Assembly (NCBI RefSeq): GCF_008014695.1
Contig: NZ_VOXE01000002.1
Coordinates: forward strand, 1 to 64,000
DNA from: Chryseobacterium sp.
Lineage (GTDB): Bacteria > Bacteroidota > Bacteroidia > Flavobacteriales > Weeksellaceae
DNA length: 64,000 nucleotides
Direction: 5' to 3'
In this document: one piece after another, positions 51,823 through 61,711 of the stretch
How positions within the stretch are numbered: the stretch's first letter is position 1
Layout: every line of letters begins with the position of its first letter
The notes under the pieces: model-generated
The model's database searches: none
What the model was told of the DNA's origin: nothing
Seen by the model: the letters and a program-made list of their open reading frames with translations, nothing else
Program-made: the position numbers and the translations under genes

Positions 51823-52571
51823 TTTTTACTGATTTCGTACAGTTTCATGTATTTCAGAAAGGTGTAAAAGGAAGCGGTAATAGCAATATAAAATCCTGCA
51901 AGTCCGTCGAGAAAGCCCAGTCTGAAAAAATAGGTCTTAAGGAACTGAAAAAAAGGGGCCAACAGGATCTTCAAAACACTGGCTTTTTTTCCTTTGCTTT
52001 TCATTTTTTCCGCCATCATTGAGGTGTACCGGTTGGATTTCTCCAGATGATGAAAGATATTTTCGTAGGTATAATGATGGAGTTTCCCTTGTAAGGTACC
52101 TATTGCATCGGAAGTGATGAACGTTTCGTGAACAACATCATCAGAATATTTTCCGTGGTTTTTCATAAAAAAGCGCTCGCGGAACACCTTTCCCCAACCG
52201 CCATGTCTCAGTTCCTTTCCCAGAAAATGGTTGGAAAATTCAATATTATAAACTTTGAAATCACTCTCTTCATTTCCAATAATTTCTTCTATGGACTTTA
52301 GCGCGCCTGCATCAGGTATTTCATCGGCGTCGAGAAACAGAATCCAGTTTCCTGAACATTGCTGAAGGGCGAAGTTTTTCTGACTTCCGTAACCTTCAAA
52401 TTTTTTCTGTAAAAACTTTACATTGCTGAATTTTCTGCAGATTTCTTCAGTTCTGTCCGTGCTGAAAGAGTCCACAATCACAATTTCATCGGCCAAATCC
52501 TTCACTGAATTCAGCATTTTTTCAATGATTCTATCTTCATTGAAGGTGATGACAGCAACGGAGAGGCTCAT
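51819..52571 (-). CDS. Glycosyltransferase family 2, WaaE/KdtX-like
   Basis: 250 residues. VAVITFNEDRIIEKMLNSVK, IVIVDSFSTDRTEEICRKF, KNFALQQCSGNWILFLDADE (DADE donor motif), RHGGWGKVFRERFF. This pattern matches WaaE-like LPS core enzymes. A C-terminal amphipathic/hydrophobic part (LLAPFFQFLKTYFFRLGFLD) suggests membrane contact. Starts 1 bp after rocD ends and overlaps the deacetylase gene by 4 bp. Confidence 0.88.
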   Translation of the reverse strand: MSLSVAVITFNEDRIIEKMLNSVKDLADEIVIVDSFSTDRTEEICRKFSNVKFLQKKFEGYGSQKNFALQQCSGNWILFLDADEIPDAGALKSIEEIIGNEESDFKVYNIEFSNHFLGKELRHGGWGKVFRERFFMKNHGKYSDDVVHETFITSDAIGTLQGKLHHYTYENIFHHLEKSNRYTSMMAEKMKSKGKKASVLKILLAPFFQFLKTYFFRLGFLDGLAGFYIAITASFYTFLKYMKLYEISKK

Positions 52572-53813
52572 TTATTTTTTAAAATCGGTAATGGTTTCCT
52601 CGATGATTCTCGCGCAGTCCAGAATCTGTTCTTGCGTAATCACCAAAGGTGGTGCTAGACGGATGATGTTGCCGTGAGTTGGTTTGGCAAGCAGACCGTT
52701 TTCCTTCAGTTTTAAACAGAGATTCCAGGCGGTAGAACTTTCCGGAGTGTCATTGATCAGGATGGCGTTCAGCAGGCCTTTTCCGCGGACACCGGTGATG
52801 AGATCAGTTTTTTCGATAATTTTTTCGATTTCGTTTCTGAAAAGCTGTCCGAGTTCTTCGGCTCTTTCCGAAAGATTTTCTTCTTCCACTACGTCCAGAG
52901 CGGCCATTGCAACGGCACAGGCCAGAGGATTTCCGCCAAAAGTGGAACCGTGCTGTCCCGGATGAATGACGTTCATGATGTCGTTGTTTGCCAATACTGC
53001 CGAAACAGGATACATTCCACCGGAAAGTGCTTTTCCTAAAATTAAAATATCAGGCTGTATATTTTCATGATGACACGCAATCAGTTTTCCGGTTCTTGCG
53101 ATGCCGGTCTGTACTTCGTCGGCAATAAAAAGAACGTGGTGTTTTTTACACAGTTCAGAAGCCGATTTCAAATAGCCAGCATCCGGAACATAAACTCCGG
53201 CTTCGCCCTGAATAGGTTCCACTAGAAAAGCAGCGATATTTTTGGCATCGCTTTCCAGAATTTTTTCCAAAGCTTCCAAATCATTGTACGGAATTTTAAC
53301 AAAACCCGGCGTGAAGGGCCCGTAATTGTTGCTCGCATCCGGATCGTTAGAGAAGGAAACAATCGTAGTCGTTCTCCCATGGAAATTATTTTCGCAGACA
53401 ACTATTTTCGCTGCATTTTCCGGAATTCCTTTTACCTCATAACTCCATTTTCGGGCTAATTTTACAGCGGTTTCCACCGCTTCTGCACCCGAATTCATCG
53501 GTAGAACTTTATCAAAACCAAAAAGTTCCGTGATTTTTTTCTCGTATTCGCCCAATTTTGAATTGTGAAAAGCACGAGAAGTCAAAGCCAGTTTTGAAGC
53601 CTGACTGACCAGCGCTTCAACGATTTTCGGATGTGAATGTCCTTGATTTACAGCAGAATAAGCCGAAAGAAAATCGTAGTATTTTTTGCCTTCAACATCC
53701 CAGACAAAAACGCCTTCGCCACGTTCCAAAACCACCGGAAGCGGATGATAGTTGTGAGCGCCGTGTTTTTCTTCAAGTTCTATGAAATAGGAGGATCTGT
53801 TGATGGTTTGCAT
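52572..53813 (-). CDS. rocD: Ornithine aminotransferase
   Basis: 413 residues from ATG 53813, directly below a -7 element at 53830; an upstream ATG (53891) lies beyond that element and overlaps the neighbouring gene. PLP class-III transaminase: [40 protein letters not shown] and the Schiff-base Lys in [20 protein letters not shown]. Converts ornithine and 2-oxoglutarate to glutamate semialdehyde and glutamate. The close junction with two glycan genes is unexpected for an amino acid enzyme. Confidence 0.93.
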   Translation of the reverse strand: MQTINRSSYFIELEEKHGAHNYHPLPVVLERGEGVFVWDVEGKKYYDFLSAYSAVNQGHSHPKIVEALVSQASKLALTSRAFHNSKLGEYEKKITELFGFDKVLPMNSGAEAVETAVKLARKWSYEVKGIPENAAKIVVCENNFHGRTTTIVSFSNDPDASNNYGPFTPGFVKIPYNDLEALEKILESDAKNIAAFLVEPIQGEAGVYVPDAGYLKSASELCKKHHVLFIADEVQTGIARTGKLIACHHENIQPDILILGKALSGGMYPVSAVLANNDIMNVIHPGQHGSTFGGNPLACAVAMAALDVVEEENLSERAEELGQLFRNEIEKIIEKTDLITGVRGKGLLNAILINDTPESSTAWNLCLKLKENGLLAKPTHGNIIRLAPPLVITQEQILDCARIIEETITDFKK

Positions 53814-53829
53814 TATTCTGTATTTGAGA

Positions 53830-53837
53830 CAAAAATA
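53830..53837 (-). promoter_or_regulatory. -7 element TATTTTTG of rocD
   Basis: TATTTTTG on the minus strand, 16 bp upstream of ATG 53813. Confidence 0.5.
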
Positions 53838-53877
53838 ATGATTTATTTTCAAGTGAGAGTAGAAACGGCGCAGATCA

Positions 53878-54396
53878 TCAATAGCGGTCAAAATCTACAT
53901 AAATGGCGCAACCGGGAAAAATCACCTCAAGTTCAATGACTTTTTCTAAAATAAGGTCTTTTTCCATTTCCGGAAAGGAGCCGTCTTCGGCTTGTCGGGT
54001 TGCCGATACATACAGTTCCTTCAGATTTTTCAGCTGATTGAGTTCATGAAGATCTTCCAGAATAACACCAGTTCTCCAGATATCCAGATATTCCAAATCA
54101 GTGAGCTGGTTGAGATAGGGCAGGCTTTTTCTGGTGATCTTCGGATGTTTCATCAGCGTTAAACTGGTAAGTTTCTTAACTTTCGAAATAGATTTTACGG
54201 CTTCGTCGCTAATCTCGGTCTGTTTCAGATAAATGGAATGTGCAATGTTAACCCTGTCGAAAAGTATAGCGATGTATTCGTCGTCAACCATCGAATCGAT
54301 ACTTGTGAAGCCCGGAATTTCATTAGGAATCTGTTTGGAGTCTTTAATTCCGGCAAAAAGCCACCAAAAGTGCTTTTCAGCGCCCTTGAGTTTCAT
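53878..54396 (-). CDS. Leucine-rich-repeat-like protein, cytoplasmic
   Basis: 172 residues, no signal peptide. About four irregular LRR-like turns between 55 and 135: '[20 protein letters not shown]', [20 protein letters not shown], '[19 protein letters not shown]', [19 protein letters not shown] protein-binding role is the usual guess for such repeats; the partner is unknown. Third gene of a three-gene run (22 bp gap). Confidence 0.65.
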   Translation of the reverse strand: MKLKGAEKHFWWLFAGIKDSKQIPNEIPGFTSIDSMVDDEYIAILFDRVNIAHSIYLKQTEISDEAVKSISKVKKLTSLTLMKHPKITRKSLPYLNQLTDLEYLDIWRTGVILEDLHELNQLKNLKELYVSATRQAEDGSFPEMEKDLILEKVIELEVIFPGCAIYVDFDRY

Positions 54397-54418
54397 TTAT
54401 TTGAAGTTAATTTATGAA

Positions 54419-54919
54419 TCAGTCGTACCAGTAATCTTTCGTCACTATAAAACCGGCCTTTTTAAAAGCATTCTGGATTTCTGTTCCCAAATTTTCATTG
54501 TTTTTCTCGTTGGAGAGATACGGAAAAAAGAGATAGTATTTCATGGTTTCTTCTTCTGTTTTTCCGTTGATAATGGTGGTAGTGGTAACAGTGACGCTGT
54601 CCCGCGGTGTTTCGAAGATAATATTGATATCCTTACCGATATTTTTCACTGCGCTTAAAGCAACTTCCTGTTTGATAATTTGAACGCCAGTGAAATATGG
54701 ACTGGTCTTTGTGATTTTAAACGACAGTACTTTTTCGTTGCTGATGGTAAACGGTTCAACAATGGTAATGGTGTCACCGTTGAAATTCGGAGACTTGAGT
54801 TGATGTTTCACTTCTTTTTTCAGTTCACGGTTCAGTATTTTGAGCAGGGCTTTTTCCTGCGCTGAAGTACTGATTCCCAAACAAAGAAAAAACAGGAATA
54901 AAAAACAATTTCTTACCAT
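54419..54919 (-). CDS. Unknown exported protein
   Basis: 166 residues. Signal peptide NCFLFLFFLCLGISTSAQ. Mature part alternates short beta-type stretches ('FNGDTITIVEPFTISNEK', FETPRDSVTVTTTTIINGK). No family recognised. 21 bp after the next upstream gene on the same strand and 22 bp before the LRR-like gene. Confidence 0.65.
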   Translation of the reverse strand: MVRNCFLFLFFLCLGISTSAQEKALLKILNRELKKEVKHQLKSPNFNGDTITIVEPFTISNEKVLSFKITKTSPYFTGVQIIKQEVALSAVKNIGKDINIIFETPRDSVTVTTTTIINGKTEEETMKYYLFFPYLSNEKNNENLGTEIQNAFKKAGFIVTKDYWYD

Positions 54920-54940
54920 ATTTTGTTCTGACTCTTGATG

Positions 54941-55420
54941 CTATTCTTTAGTGCCGTATCCCAGTATGCCTATTTTCTCCTCTTCAATGGTGACCGTAAT
55001 AAAGCTGTATTTTGAACCTGCTTTAGTCCATTCTTTTCTTTCCTTCATCTTGCCATCAGTCCATTCGCCGGTACTTGTTTCCGGTATAAATCCCATGTCT
55101 CTCAATTCCATTTCTATAAAGGTGTTATTGGGAGCGCCACCATATGTCAGTACAACGTTATCGATTTTACCGTCAGTTGTATATTCTACTTCAACTTCAT
55201 TGTACGTTTTTTCAAAATAAAGTAAATCGCCGTATTCACTTGTGCCTTCATCAACTTCAGCATCCCCGAAGCCTTTATCTTTCATAAATGAACTGACGGT
55301 TTGCCTTGTCGTTTTATGAACGATATCATTTACGAGCGACAGTTTTTCGTTACTGAATTTTGTCTGACCAAAAAACAGGGATGCCTGAAAACAAAATAAT
55401 AAAAGAAGTAAGTTTTTCAT
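54941..55420 (-). CDS. Unknown exported protein
   Basis: 159 residues with signal peptide NLLLLLFCFQASLFFGQ. Mature part small and acidic ('GFGDAEVDEGTSEYGDLLYF', 'DGKIDNVVLTYGGAPNNTF'). No domain recognised. First gene of the three-gene run; -7 element TATATTTG at 55438-55445. Confidence 0.65.
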   Translation of the reverse strand: MKNLLLLLFCFQASLFFGQTKFSNEKLSLVNDIVHKTTRQTVSSFMKDKGFGDAEVDEGTSEYGDLLYFEKTYNEVEVEYTTDGKIDNVVLTYGGAPNNTFIEMELRDMGFIPETSTGEWTDGKMKERKEWTKAGSKYSFITVTIEEEKIGILGYGTKE

Positions 55421-55437
55421 GGTTTAATTTTATTTAT

Positions 55438-55445
55438 CAAATATA
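55438..55445 (-). promoter_or_regulatory. -7 element TATATTTG of the three-gene run
   Basis: TATATTTG on the minus strand, 17 bp before the ATG at 55420. Confidence 0.45.
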
Positions 55446-55567
55446 TGATAAAAAACTGTTTGGGGTGATATATCGGCAAATATTTATGTTTTTAAATGAT
55501 AATGTCATTAACAATCTATTGTTAATAATATGGATTTGTTATTCGTTTCTTTAAAACTAGCAATGAA

Positions 55568-55593
55568 AAAGGCCGGTAAAAATACCGACCTTT
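55568..55593 (-). terminator. Terminator after accC
   Basis: AAAGGCCGGTA pairs with TACCGACCTTT (one G-U pair in the minus-strand RNA) and T-rich on that strand. Confidence 0.75.
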
Positions 55594-55613
55594 AAAATAT
55601 GATTGAATTACAT

Positions 55614-56966
55614 TTAATTATCAAAATTTCTGTCCATCACAAAATCTTCCATGAACTTGGTCGTATAGTTTCCTGCAAGATAATCCTCATTCTCCATCAG
55701 CTGTCTGTGGAAAGGAATGGTGGTTTTAACGCCTTCGATATAAAATTCTTCCAGAGCACGTTTCATTTTTGCAATGGCTTCTTCACGGGTCTGAGCCGTT
55801 GTGATGAGCTTTGCGATCATTGAATCGTAGTTGGATGGAATGGTATAACCCGAATAAACATGGGTATCTACACGGATTCCGTGTCCGCCCGGAATATTCA
55901 GTTCAGTAATTTTTCCTGGCGAAGGTCTGAAATCGTTGAAAGGATCTTCAGCATTGATTCTGCATTCGATGGAATGAAGTTTCGGATAATAATTGATTCC
56001 GGAAATCGGAGTTCCTGAAGCCAAAAGAATCTGCTCTCTGATCAGGTCATAATCTACTACCTGCTCTGTAATCGGATGCTCTACCTGGATTCTGGTATTC
56101 ATTTCCATGAAATAAAAATTCCGGTCCTTATCTACCAGGAATTCAATGGTTCCAACGCCTTCGTAACCAATGTATTCAGCGGCTTTCACAGCGGCATTGC
56201 CCATTTTTTCACGAAGCTCGTCCGTCATAAACGGTGAAGGTGTTTCTTCCGTCAGTTTCTGGTTTCTTCTCTGTACAGAACAGTCTCTTTCAGACAGATG
56301 ACAGGCTTTTCCGTACTGGTCGCCTGCAACCTGAATTTCGATATGCCTTGGTTCAACAATCAGTTTTTCCATGTACATTCCACCGTTTCCAAAAGCTGCT
56401 GTAGCTTCCTGAACTGCTGATTCCCAGTGTTCCTGTAAATCTTCGGCTTTCCAAACGGCTCTCATTCCTTTTCCGCCGCCGCCTGCGGTTGCTTTGATCA
56501 TGACAGGATAACCTACTTCCTCTGCTAATTTTAACGCCGTTTCGTAGTTTTCAATAAGGCCTTCAGAACCGGGAACGCATGGAACGCCGGCTTCCTTCAT
56601 CGTCGCTTTTGCATTGGCTTTATCACCCATTCTGTCGATCTGTTCAGGAGTCGCACCGATAAATTTGATGCCGTTCTGCTGACAGATTCTGGAAAAATTG
56701 GAATTTTCTGAAAGAAATCCATAACCGGGGTGAATCGCGTCGGCATTGGTGATTTCCGCCGCAGCGATGATATTTGAAATTTTAAGATAAGAATCTTTGC
56801 TCATTGGCGGACCGATACATACCGCTTCATCAGCAAATCTCACGTGAAGGCTGTCTTTATCGGCTGTAGAATAAACAGCTACGGTCTTGATTCCCATTTC
56901 CTTGCAGGTACGTAGGATACGCATTGCAATTTCGCCTCTGTTGGCTATTAATATTTTTTTGAACAT
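55614..56966 (-). CDS. accC: Acetyl-CoA carboxylase, biotin carboxylase subunit
   Basis: 450 residues, normal length. It carboxylates the biotin of AccB with ATP and bicarbonate. [20 protein letters not shown] at the N-terminus, ATP-grasp glycine loop [29 protein letters not shown] (metal and bicarbonate residues), and the C-terminal NYDSMIAKL. About 90 bp of very A/T-rich sequence separates it from accB on the same strand; no terminator is seen there, so they are probably one unit. Confidence 0.97.
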   Translation of the reverse strand: MFKKILIANRGEIAMRILRTCKEMGIKTVAVYSTADKDSLHVRFADEAVCIGPPMSKDSYLKISNIIAAAEITNADAIHPGYGFLSENSNFSRICQQNGIKFIGATPEQIDRMGDKANAKATMKEAGVPCVPGSEGLIENYETALKLAEEVGYPVMIKATAGGGGKGMRAVWKAEDLQEHWESAVQEATAAFGNGGMYMEKLIVEPRHIEIQVAGDQYGKACHLSERDCSVQRRNQKLTEETPSPFMTDELREKMGNAAVKAAEYIGYEGVGTIEFLVDKDRNFYFMEMNTRIQVEHPITEQVVDYDLIREQILLASGTPISGINYYPKLHSIECRINAEDPFNDFRPSPGKITELNIPGGHGIRVDTHVYSGYTIPSNYDSMIAKLITTAQTREEAIAKMKRALEEFYIEGVKTTIPFHRQLMENEDYLAGNYTTKFMEDFVMDRNFDN

Positions 56967-57056
56967 CTTCTGGAGAAATTTTAAATTTTAAATTTTGAAT
57001 TTTAAATTATTTTAAATGATGGTCATCTAAAATTATCATCTATAATTTAAAATCGC

Positions 57057-57539
57057 TTAAGATGGGTCTACCAGGAACAATGGTTGGTCGTATTCAACAG
57101 GGGTTGCATCATCCACCAGAATTTTTACAATTTTTCCGGAAATTTCAGACTCGATCTGATTGAAGAGTTTCATGGCTTCAATTACACAAACTACCTTTCC
57201 TACGGCAACTTCGTCTCCTACATTAATGAAAACGTCTTTATCCGGTGACGGTTTTCTGTAGAAAGTCCCGATCATCGGCGATTTGATGGTGATGAATTTG
57301 CTGTCATCGGAAACCGGTTCTGATGCAGTAGGAGCCGGAGCAGCAGATTGTTGCGGAGCCGGAGCCGAAGACTGCTGGGGAGCGGAATGGTAAACAGCGG
57401 GCTGCTGCATATAATTCATTTCACTGCCTGCAAGCGGAGTTTTAATGGTAATTTCGAAATCCTTCGTTTTGTATTTTACTTCAGAAACTTCTGCTTTAGA
57501 CACAAATTTGATCAGATTCTGTATGTCTTTAATGTCCAT
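57057..57539 (-). CDS. accB: Biotin carboxyl carrier protein of acetyl-CoA carboxylase
   Basis: 160 residues from ATG 57539 ([20 protein letters not shown]); the ATG at 57566 is within 1 bp of the -7 element and is excluded. A Pro/Ala/Gln linker (about 60-85, '[18 protein letters not shown]') leads to the biotinyl domain with [18 protein letters not shown], where the Lys of EAMK takes biotin. The linker keeps the carrier mobile between AccC and AccAD. Confidence 0.96.
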   Translation of the reverse strand: MDIKDIQNLIKFVSKAEVSEVKYKTKDFEITIKTPLAGSEMNYMQQPAVYHSAPQQSSAPAPQQSAAPAPTASEPVSDDSKFITIKSPMIGTFYRKPSPDKDVFINVGDEVAVGKVVCVIEAMKLFNQIESEISGKIVKILVDDATPVEYDQPLFLVDPS

Positions 57540-57563
57540 ATATGTGGTATTTATATTATATGC

Positions 57564-57592
57564 CAAAGATACTAAAATTCAATAAAAAACAA
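57564..57592 (-). promoter_or_regulatory. Promoter of accB-accC
   Basis: Minus strand: TTG (57590-57592), 18 bp, TATCTTTG (57564-57571). Spacing fits the Bacteroidota promoter. Start codon 57539 lies 24 bp beyond. Confidence 0.65.
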
Positions 57593-57594
57593 CA

Positions 57595-57631
57595 AAAAAC
57601 CACTCAAAATTGTAAAAATTGAGTGGTTTTT
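57595..57631 (-). terminator. Terminator after rpmF
   Basis: AAAAAACCACTCAA pairs with TTGAGTGGTTTTT around a 10-nt loop; T-rich on the minus strand. It separates rpmF from accB. Confidence 0.8.
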
Positions 57632-57664
57632 GTATGAAAATGAAGTTTTTCTAAGGTTTTTCTC

Positions 57665-57868
57665 TTAGTTTTCTTCGATGGTTTCTACTGTTTTCTCCAT
57701 TACTACTTTACCTCTGTAGTACATTTTTCCTTCATGCCAGTGTGCTCTGTGGTATAAGTGCATTTCACCTGAAGTTGCATCTTTTGCCAATTGAGGAACT
57801 ACAGCTTTGTAGTGTGTTCTTCTTTTATCTCTTCTTGTGGACGATTGTCTTCTTTTTGGATGTGCCAT
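57665..57868 (-). CDS. rpmF: 50S ribosomal protein L32
   Basis: 67 residues from ATG 57868 ([20 protein letters not shown]), the classical L32 start; the longer frame to 57913 adds unrelated residues. It lacks the C-terminal zinc Cys quartet, as flavobacterial L32 often does (here [15 protein letters not shown]). Follows the DUF177 gene by 65 bp, the usual partner of rpmF. Confidence 0.96.
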   Translation of the reverse strand: MAHPKRRQSSTRRDKRRTHYKAVVPQLAKDATSGEMHLYHRAHWHEGKMYYRGKVVMEKTVETIEEN

Positions 57869-57933
57869 TGTGTAAAATTTTAATTTGATGAGCGATGAGG
57901 TTTGATTGCTCAATTCCCATCATTTTAAACTAT

Positions 57934-58455
57934 TTAATTTTTATCTTTTAATTTTTTTAAAGCTTCCCATCTTGGGTCAACTTTCGGTTCTTCTTCAATT
58001 TCTTCTTTCGGACTGAACTGCTCGAGGATCGCTAAATCTTCATCTGAAATATCCGGAGATATTTTTTTCATCGGTATCGCCAGCATCACTTCTTCATAAA
58101 TCAGCTGCGCAACGTTGAAAGCGTGGTCTTTCGAAGGAATAGTAATGACATCTTCGTCGCTGTCATCATATTCTTCCCCGAATTTTACGAGAACTTTCAT
58201 CTCATTTTCAACAGGATGGTCAAAATGATCGTTTGTGATATCACAAACCAAATTGACGGTTCCTGAGGTTTTGATCCAGAATTCCAGAAAAGTGGTGTGT
58301 TTTTCCATTGTCACATCAGCAGTAATTCTGGGTTCTGTAAATTCCTGTTCAGTATCGAAAAGTATAAAGAACTCTTTATCTATCTCAAATCTGAACGTGT
58401 GTTTGCCGTTTTTAAGTCCAGAAAACACGATGTCGTAGTTTCTAAGCCTGTCCAT
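57934..58455 (-). CDS. DUF177 (YceD-like) protein
   Basis: 173 residues from ATG 58455 (MDRLRNYDIVFSGLKNGKHT); ATG 58470 lies inside the -7 element. Contains the DUF177 core 'VNLVCDITNDHFDHPVENE' near 75-95, the C-(x)n-C/(D) region typical before rpmF, though only one of the usual cysteines is present. YceD-type proteins are linked to 23S rRNA metabolism in other bacteria. Sits between pdxA and rpmF. Confidence 0.85.
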   Translation of the reverse strand: MDRLRNYDIVFSGLKNGKHTFRFEIDKEFFILFDTEQEFTEPRITADVTMEKHTTFLEFWIKTSGTVNLVCDITNDHFDHPVENEMKVLVKFGEEYDDSDEDVITIPSKDHAFNVAQLIYEEVMLAIPMKKISPDISDEDLAILEQFSPKEEIEEEPKVDPRWEALKKLKDKN

Positions 58456-58467
58456 AAAATGAGTGTG

Positions 58468-58475
58468 CAAAAATA
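58468..58475 (-). promoter_or_regulatory. -7 element TATTTTTG of DUF177-rpmF
   Basis: TATTTTTG on the minus strand, 12 bp upstream of ATG 58455; it rules out the 58470 start. Confidence 0.5.
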
Positions 58476-58526
58476 TGCATTTTTTTTAATATTACAAATA
58501 AATTTTAAACAAATTACGTTTTGCCT

Positions 58527-59618
58527 TTAGTGGCCGTTTTCTTCGGGCAGATCCTCGTCCACTCCGTGACCTGCGCCAACTCTTCTGGTCGGAAGGCGGT
58601 TCGCCATTAAATCGTTGTATTCCTGCCTGTTTTTGAAAATCTTGATGGCCATAAAGATCGCTTCGGTAAAACTCTGTTCATCTGCAATATTCTGACCTGC
58701 AATATCGTAGGCGACGCCATGATCGGGTGAAGTGCGGATGTAGGGCAATCCCGCGGTATAATTTACCCCTTCTTCGTAAGCCAAGGTTTTGAATGGCGCC
58801 AATCCCTGATCGTGATACATCGCCAGAACCGCATCGAAATTTCTGTATTTGTTAGGCTGGAAAAAACTGTCTGCGGGAAATGGACCGAAAGTAAAAATCC
58901 CGTTATCGAACAGTTCTTTTATGGCCGGGGAAATAATTTCAATTTCTTCGGAGCCGATTACCCCGCCGTCGCCGGAATGTGGATTGAGGCCGAGAACTGC
59001 AATTTTTGGCGTCTGAACCTGAAAGTCTTCAATTAGACACTGGTTCAGAACCCTGATCTGTTTTTTTATTTTTTCTTTCGAAATGTTTTCGGCAACATTG
59101 GCAAGCGGAATATGGTGTGTAGAGACCGCGACTTTTAAATCCTCCGTCACAAGAAACATCAATCCTTTTTTACCGAATTTTTCCTCAAGATAGCCGGTGT
59201 GTCCTGCATGGGCAAAACCCTGTTTCATCATTTCGTCTTTATTGATCGGGGCAGTCACCAAAACATCAATATCCCCGTTCATTAATGCGTTTGTAGCCGC
59301 TTCGAGTGAATCAATGGCCATTTTGGTAGATTCTTCTGTCGGTTTTCCCAACTCCACATTCACGTTGTCCTGCCACACATTTACAAGGTTCAGTTTTCCG
59401 TTTTGTGCCTCGGAAGCTTCGTTAATGTAGTTAAAGGTGAGCTGAAGTTTAAAAATATTTTTCTGGAAAGTAAACAGTTTCCCTGAGCCAAAAATAACCG
59501 GAGTAAAAAAGTCGGTAATACTTTTGTCTTTCAGCGATTTCATGATGATTTCCGGACCAATTCCGTTGAAATCGCCGATGGATATTCCTACTCTTACTTT
59601 ATGATTTTTGGGGCTCAT
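58527..59618 (-). CDS. pdxA: 4-hydroxythreonine-4-phosphate dehydrogenase
   Basis: 363 residues. NAD-dependent step of DXP-dependent pyridoxal phosphate synthesis. RVGISIGDFNGIGPEIIMKS at the N-terminus, metal-binding His in HAGHTGYLEEKFG, and MYHDQGLAPFKTLAYEEGVN plus RTSPDHGVAYDIAG near the C-terminus. A Bacteroidota-type tail ends in a His/Glu/Asp-rich segment ('VGAGHGVDEDLPEENGH'). Divergent from ribE with face-to-face promoters. Confidence 0.95.
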   Translation of the reverse strand: MSPKNHKVRVGISIGDFNGIGPEIIMKSLKDKSITDFFTPVIFGSGKLFTFQKNIFKLQLTFNYINEASEAQNGKLNLVNVWQDNVNVELGKPTEESTKMAIDSLEAATNALMNGDIDVLVTAPINKDEMMKQGFAHAGHTGYLEEKFGKKGLMFLVTEDLKVAVSTHHIPLANVAENISKEKIKKQIRVLNQCLIEDFQVQTPKIAVLGLNPHSGDGGVIGSEEIEIISPAIKELFDNGIFTFGPFPADSFFQPNKYRNFDAVLAMYHDQGLAPFKTLAYEEGVNYTAGLPYIRTSPDHGVAYDIAGQNIADEQSFTEAIFMAIKIFKNRQEYNDLMANRLPTRRVGAGHGVDEDLPEENGH

Positions 59619-59623
59619 TTTAT

Positions 59624-59657
59624 TATCTTTGAAGATTATTAGAATTTTACAAATTTA
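59624..59657. promoter_or_regulatory. Face-to-face promoters of ribE and pdxA
   Basis: Plus-strand TATCTTTG (59624-59631) fires right toward ribE. Minus-strand TAAATTTG (59650-59657) fires left toward pdxA. Each start site lies in the 18 bp between the boxes, so each transcript would cross the other promoter. Confidence 0.5.
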
Positions 59658-59670
59658 GCAAAATAATTAT

Positions 59671-60276
59671 ATGTTCACAGGAATTATTGAGGCAGTTGGA
59701 ATCGTGGAGGAAATCGAAAAGACGGAAAGTAACATCAATTTTACACTGAGTTGCCCGTTTTCCCAAGAATTAAAAATCGATCAAAGCCTTGCTCACAATG
59801 GCTGTTGTCTTACTGTAACCTCAGTTTCCGGAAATCAATATACGGTAACGGCAATTGATGAAACCTTGGAGAAAACAAATCTTTCTGCCTGGAAAGTGGG
59901 TTCAGTTATCAATCTTGAACGGTGTATGAAACTGGATGGAAGACTCGACGGACATATTGTGCAGGGTCATGTTGACAAAACTGGCGAAGTTGTTGCTATA
60001 GAAAATAAAGAAGGAAGTTACCTTATCACCATCCGGTACAATTCAGCAGGAAATTTCATTACCGTTCCGCAAGGTTCAGTTACAGTGAACGGAATATCGC
60101 TCACAGTAGCAAAAAGTGAAAATTTTCAGTTTTCAGTGGCGATTATTCCATACACATGGGAATTTACGAACATGAAAAACATAAAAAATGGCGATTTGGT
60201 AAATCTGGAATTTGATATTATAGGAAAATATGTTTCGAAACTACTAACAAACCAAAATGTCATTCAACAAATATAA
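59671..60276 (+). CDS. ribE: Riboflavin synthase (alpha subunit)
   Basis: 201 residues. Dismutates two lumazines to riboflavin. Two lumazine-binding repeats: MFTGIIEAVGIVEEIEKTES with AHNGCCLTVTSVSGNQYTV (about 1-88), then LDGRLDGHIVQGHVDKTGEV with VNGISLTVAKSENFQFSVAI (about 90-185). Its last 20 bp overlap the histidine kinase start in another frame. Confidence 0.95.
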   Translation: MFTGIIEAVGIVEEIEKTESNINFTLSCPFSQELKIDQSLAHNGCCLTVTSVSGNQYTVTAIDETLEKTNLSAWKVGSVINLERCMKLDGRLDGHIVQGHVDKTGEVVAIENKEGSYLITIRYNSAGNFITVPQGSVTVNGISLTVAKSENFQFSVAIIPYTWEFTNMKNIKNGDLVNLEFDIIGKYVSKLLTNQNVIQQI

Positions 60277-61711
60277 AGGCTACAGCTTAAGGAACAAGAT
60301 TTTCTGGGGATTTCTCGTCATCTGTTTATTAAGTATTGTAGGAACGTCGGTACTGTCGTATTTCATCTTAAGAAATAATGCCATAGAGCAGAGCCGGACC
60401 GATATGCAGAACAAAACGGAAGCATTAATGGCTTACCTGGATTATGCGGTGAGTCATACTCAGGTTCAAACCGATGATCTTCCCGATATTTTACGTAATA
60501 AAGTATATGAAATTGCCGATATCAATAAACATGATGTGGTGATTTACAATTTAAAAGGTGATTTTCTCCTTTCCAATAAAGATCTGAACCTTATTCCGCA
60601 GAAAACAATTCCCCTTTCCATCGTTAACAAAATTCTGGCAACTGACAAAAGGGTGGACATTCAAACCTATGATGAAAAAACACAGACGCATCTGACATCA
60701 TCATATCTTCTCCTAAAAAACAATATGCTGGATCCAGTAGCTATTGTTTATTTCCCCTATTACCATAATGAATCGGCGTATATGGAGGTTTTAAACAAAT
60801 ATGTGAAATACATCATTATTGTTAACCTGTTGATCATTGTATTCAGTATTTGGTTCAGCTGGATCATTTCGAACAACCTTACAAAAGCGCTCACAAGATT
60901 TTCGGAAATGATCACGAGAATTACTCTTTTTGAGAATGATTTTCAGCCGATAAAATATTATAAAAACGATGAGTTAAGTGCCCTGGTAAAGGCTTATAAC
61001 AAAATGATCCTGCAGATTCAGGACCAGAAGGAAAGGCTTAGTTTTAAAGAAAAAGAAAGCGCCTGGCGCGAAATGGCGAAACAGGTTGCTCATGAAGTAA
61101 AAAATCCGCTGACTCCAATGAAACTTACCATTCAGAATTTTGTGAGGAAATTTGATGCGAATGATCCACAGATTAAAGAAAAGGTGAAACACATGAGTGA
61201 TACGATGGTGGACCAGATTGATCTGATTGCCACAGTTGCCAGTGCCTTCTCGCAGTTTGCCCAACTTCCCGAAAAATACAATGAAACTTTCAATCTGAAC
61301 AGCGAAATCTTGCATATTATTGGGGTTTTCAGTGATGACGAGATATTTGTGCATTCAAATAAAGACAATATCATGATCCATATGGATAAGATTTACCTCA
61401 ACCGGATTATTACAAATCTAATTACGAATGCCAAACAGGCGGTTCATGATGACCGGCCGCCGATCATAAATGTCGATCTTGAACAGTATAACAAACGCGT
61501 AGTGATTTCGGTGGAAGATAACGGGACAGGAATTCCCGAAGAGATTCGCGACCGCATTTTCGAACCCAATTTTACTTCAAAAAGTGGCGGAATGGGACTC
61601 GGTCTTACGATGATCCGCAAAATGATTGAGGACTATAAAGGTGAAATTACCGTAAAATCTACGTTAGGAAAAGGCACAAAGTTTACCATTCTTTTGCCGA
61701 CCAATCTATAG
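60257..61711 (+). CDS. NtrY-like sensor histidine kinase, orphan
   Basis: 484 residues. TM1 about 14-36, periplasmic sensor part about 37-180, TM2 about 185-205, HAMP-like linker, then His[24 protein letters not shown] H-box (here [19 protein letters not shown], His near 284) and HATPase with N-box [11 protein letters not shown]1 [11 protein letters not shown] and G2 [20 protein letters not shown]. Starts inside ribE (20-bp overlap) and its stop overlaps the next start. No response regulator lies next to it. Confidence 0.93.
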   Translation: MSFNKYKGYSLRNKIFWGFLVICLLSIVGTSVLSYFILRNNAIEQSRTDMQNKTEALMAYLDYAVSHTQVQTDDLPDILRNKVYEIADINKHDVVIYNLKGDFLLSNKDLNLIPQKTIPLSIVNKILATDKRVDIQTYDEKTQTHLTSSYLLLKNNMLDPVAIVYFPYYHNESAYMEVLNKYVKYIIIVNLLIIVFSIWFSWIISNNLTKALTRFSEMITRITLFENDFQPIKYYKNDELSALVKAYNKMILQIQDQKERLSFKEKESAWREMAKQVAHEVKNPLTPMKLTIQNFVRKFDANDPQIKEKVKHMSDTMVDQIDLIATVASAFSQFAQLPEKYNETFNLNSEILHIIGVFSDDEIFVHSNKDNIMIHMDKIYLNRIITNLITNAKQAVHDDRPPIINVDLEQYNKRVVISVEDNGTGIPEEIRDRIFEPNFTSKSGGMGLGLTMIRKMIEDYKGEITVKSTLGKGTKFTILLPTNL

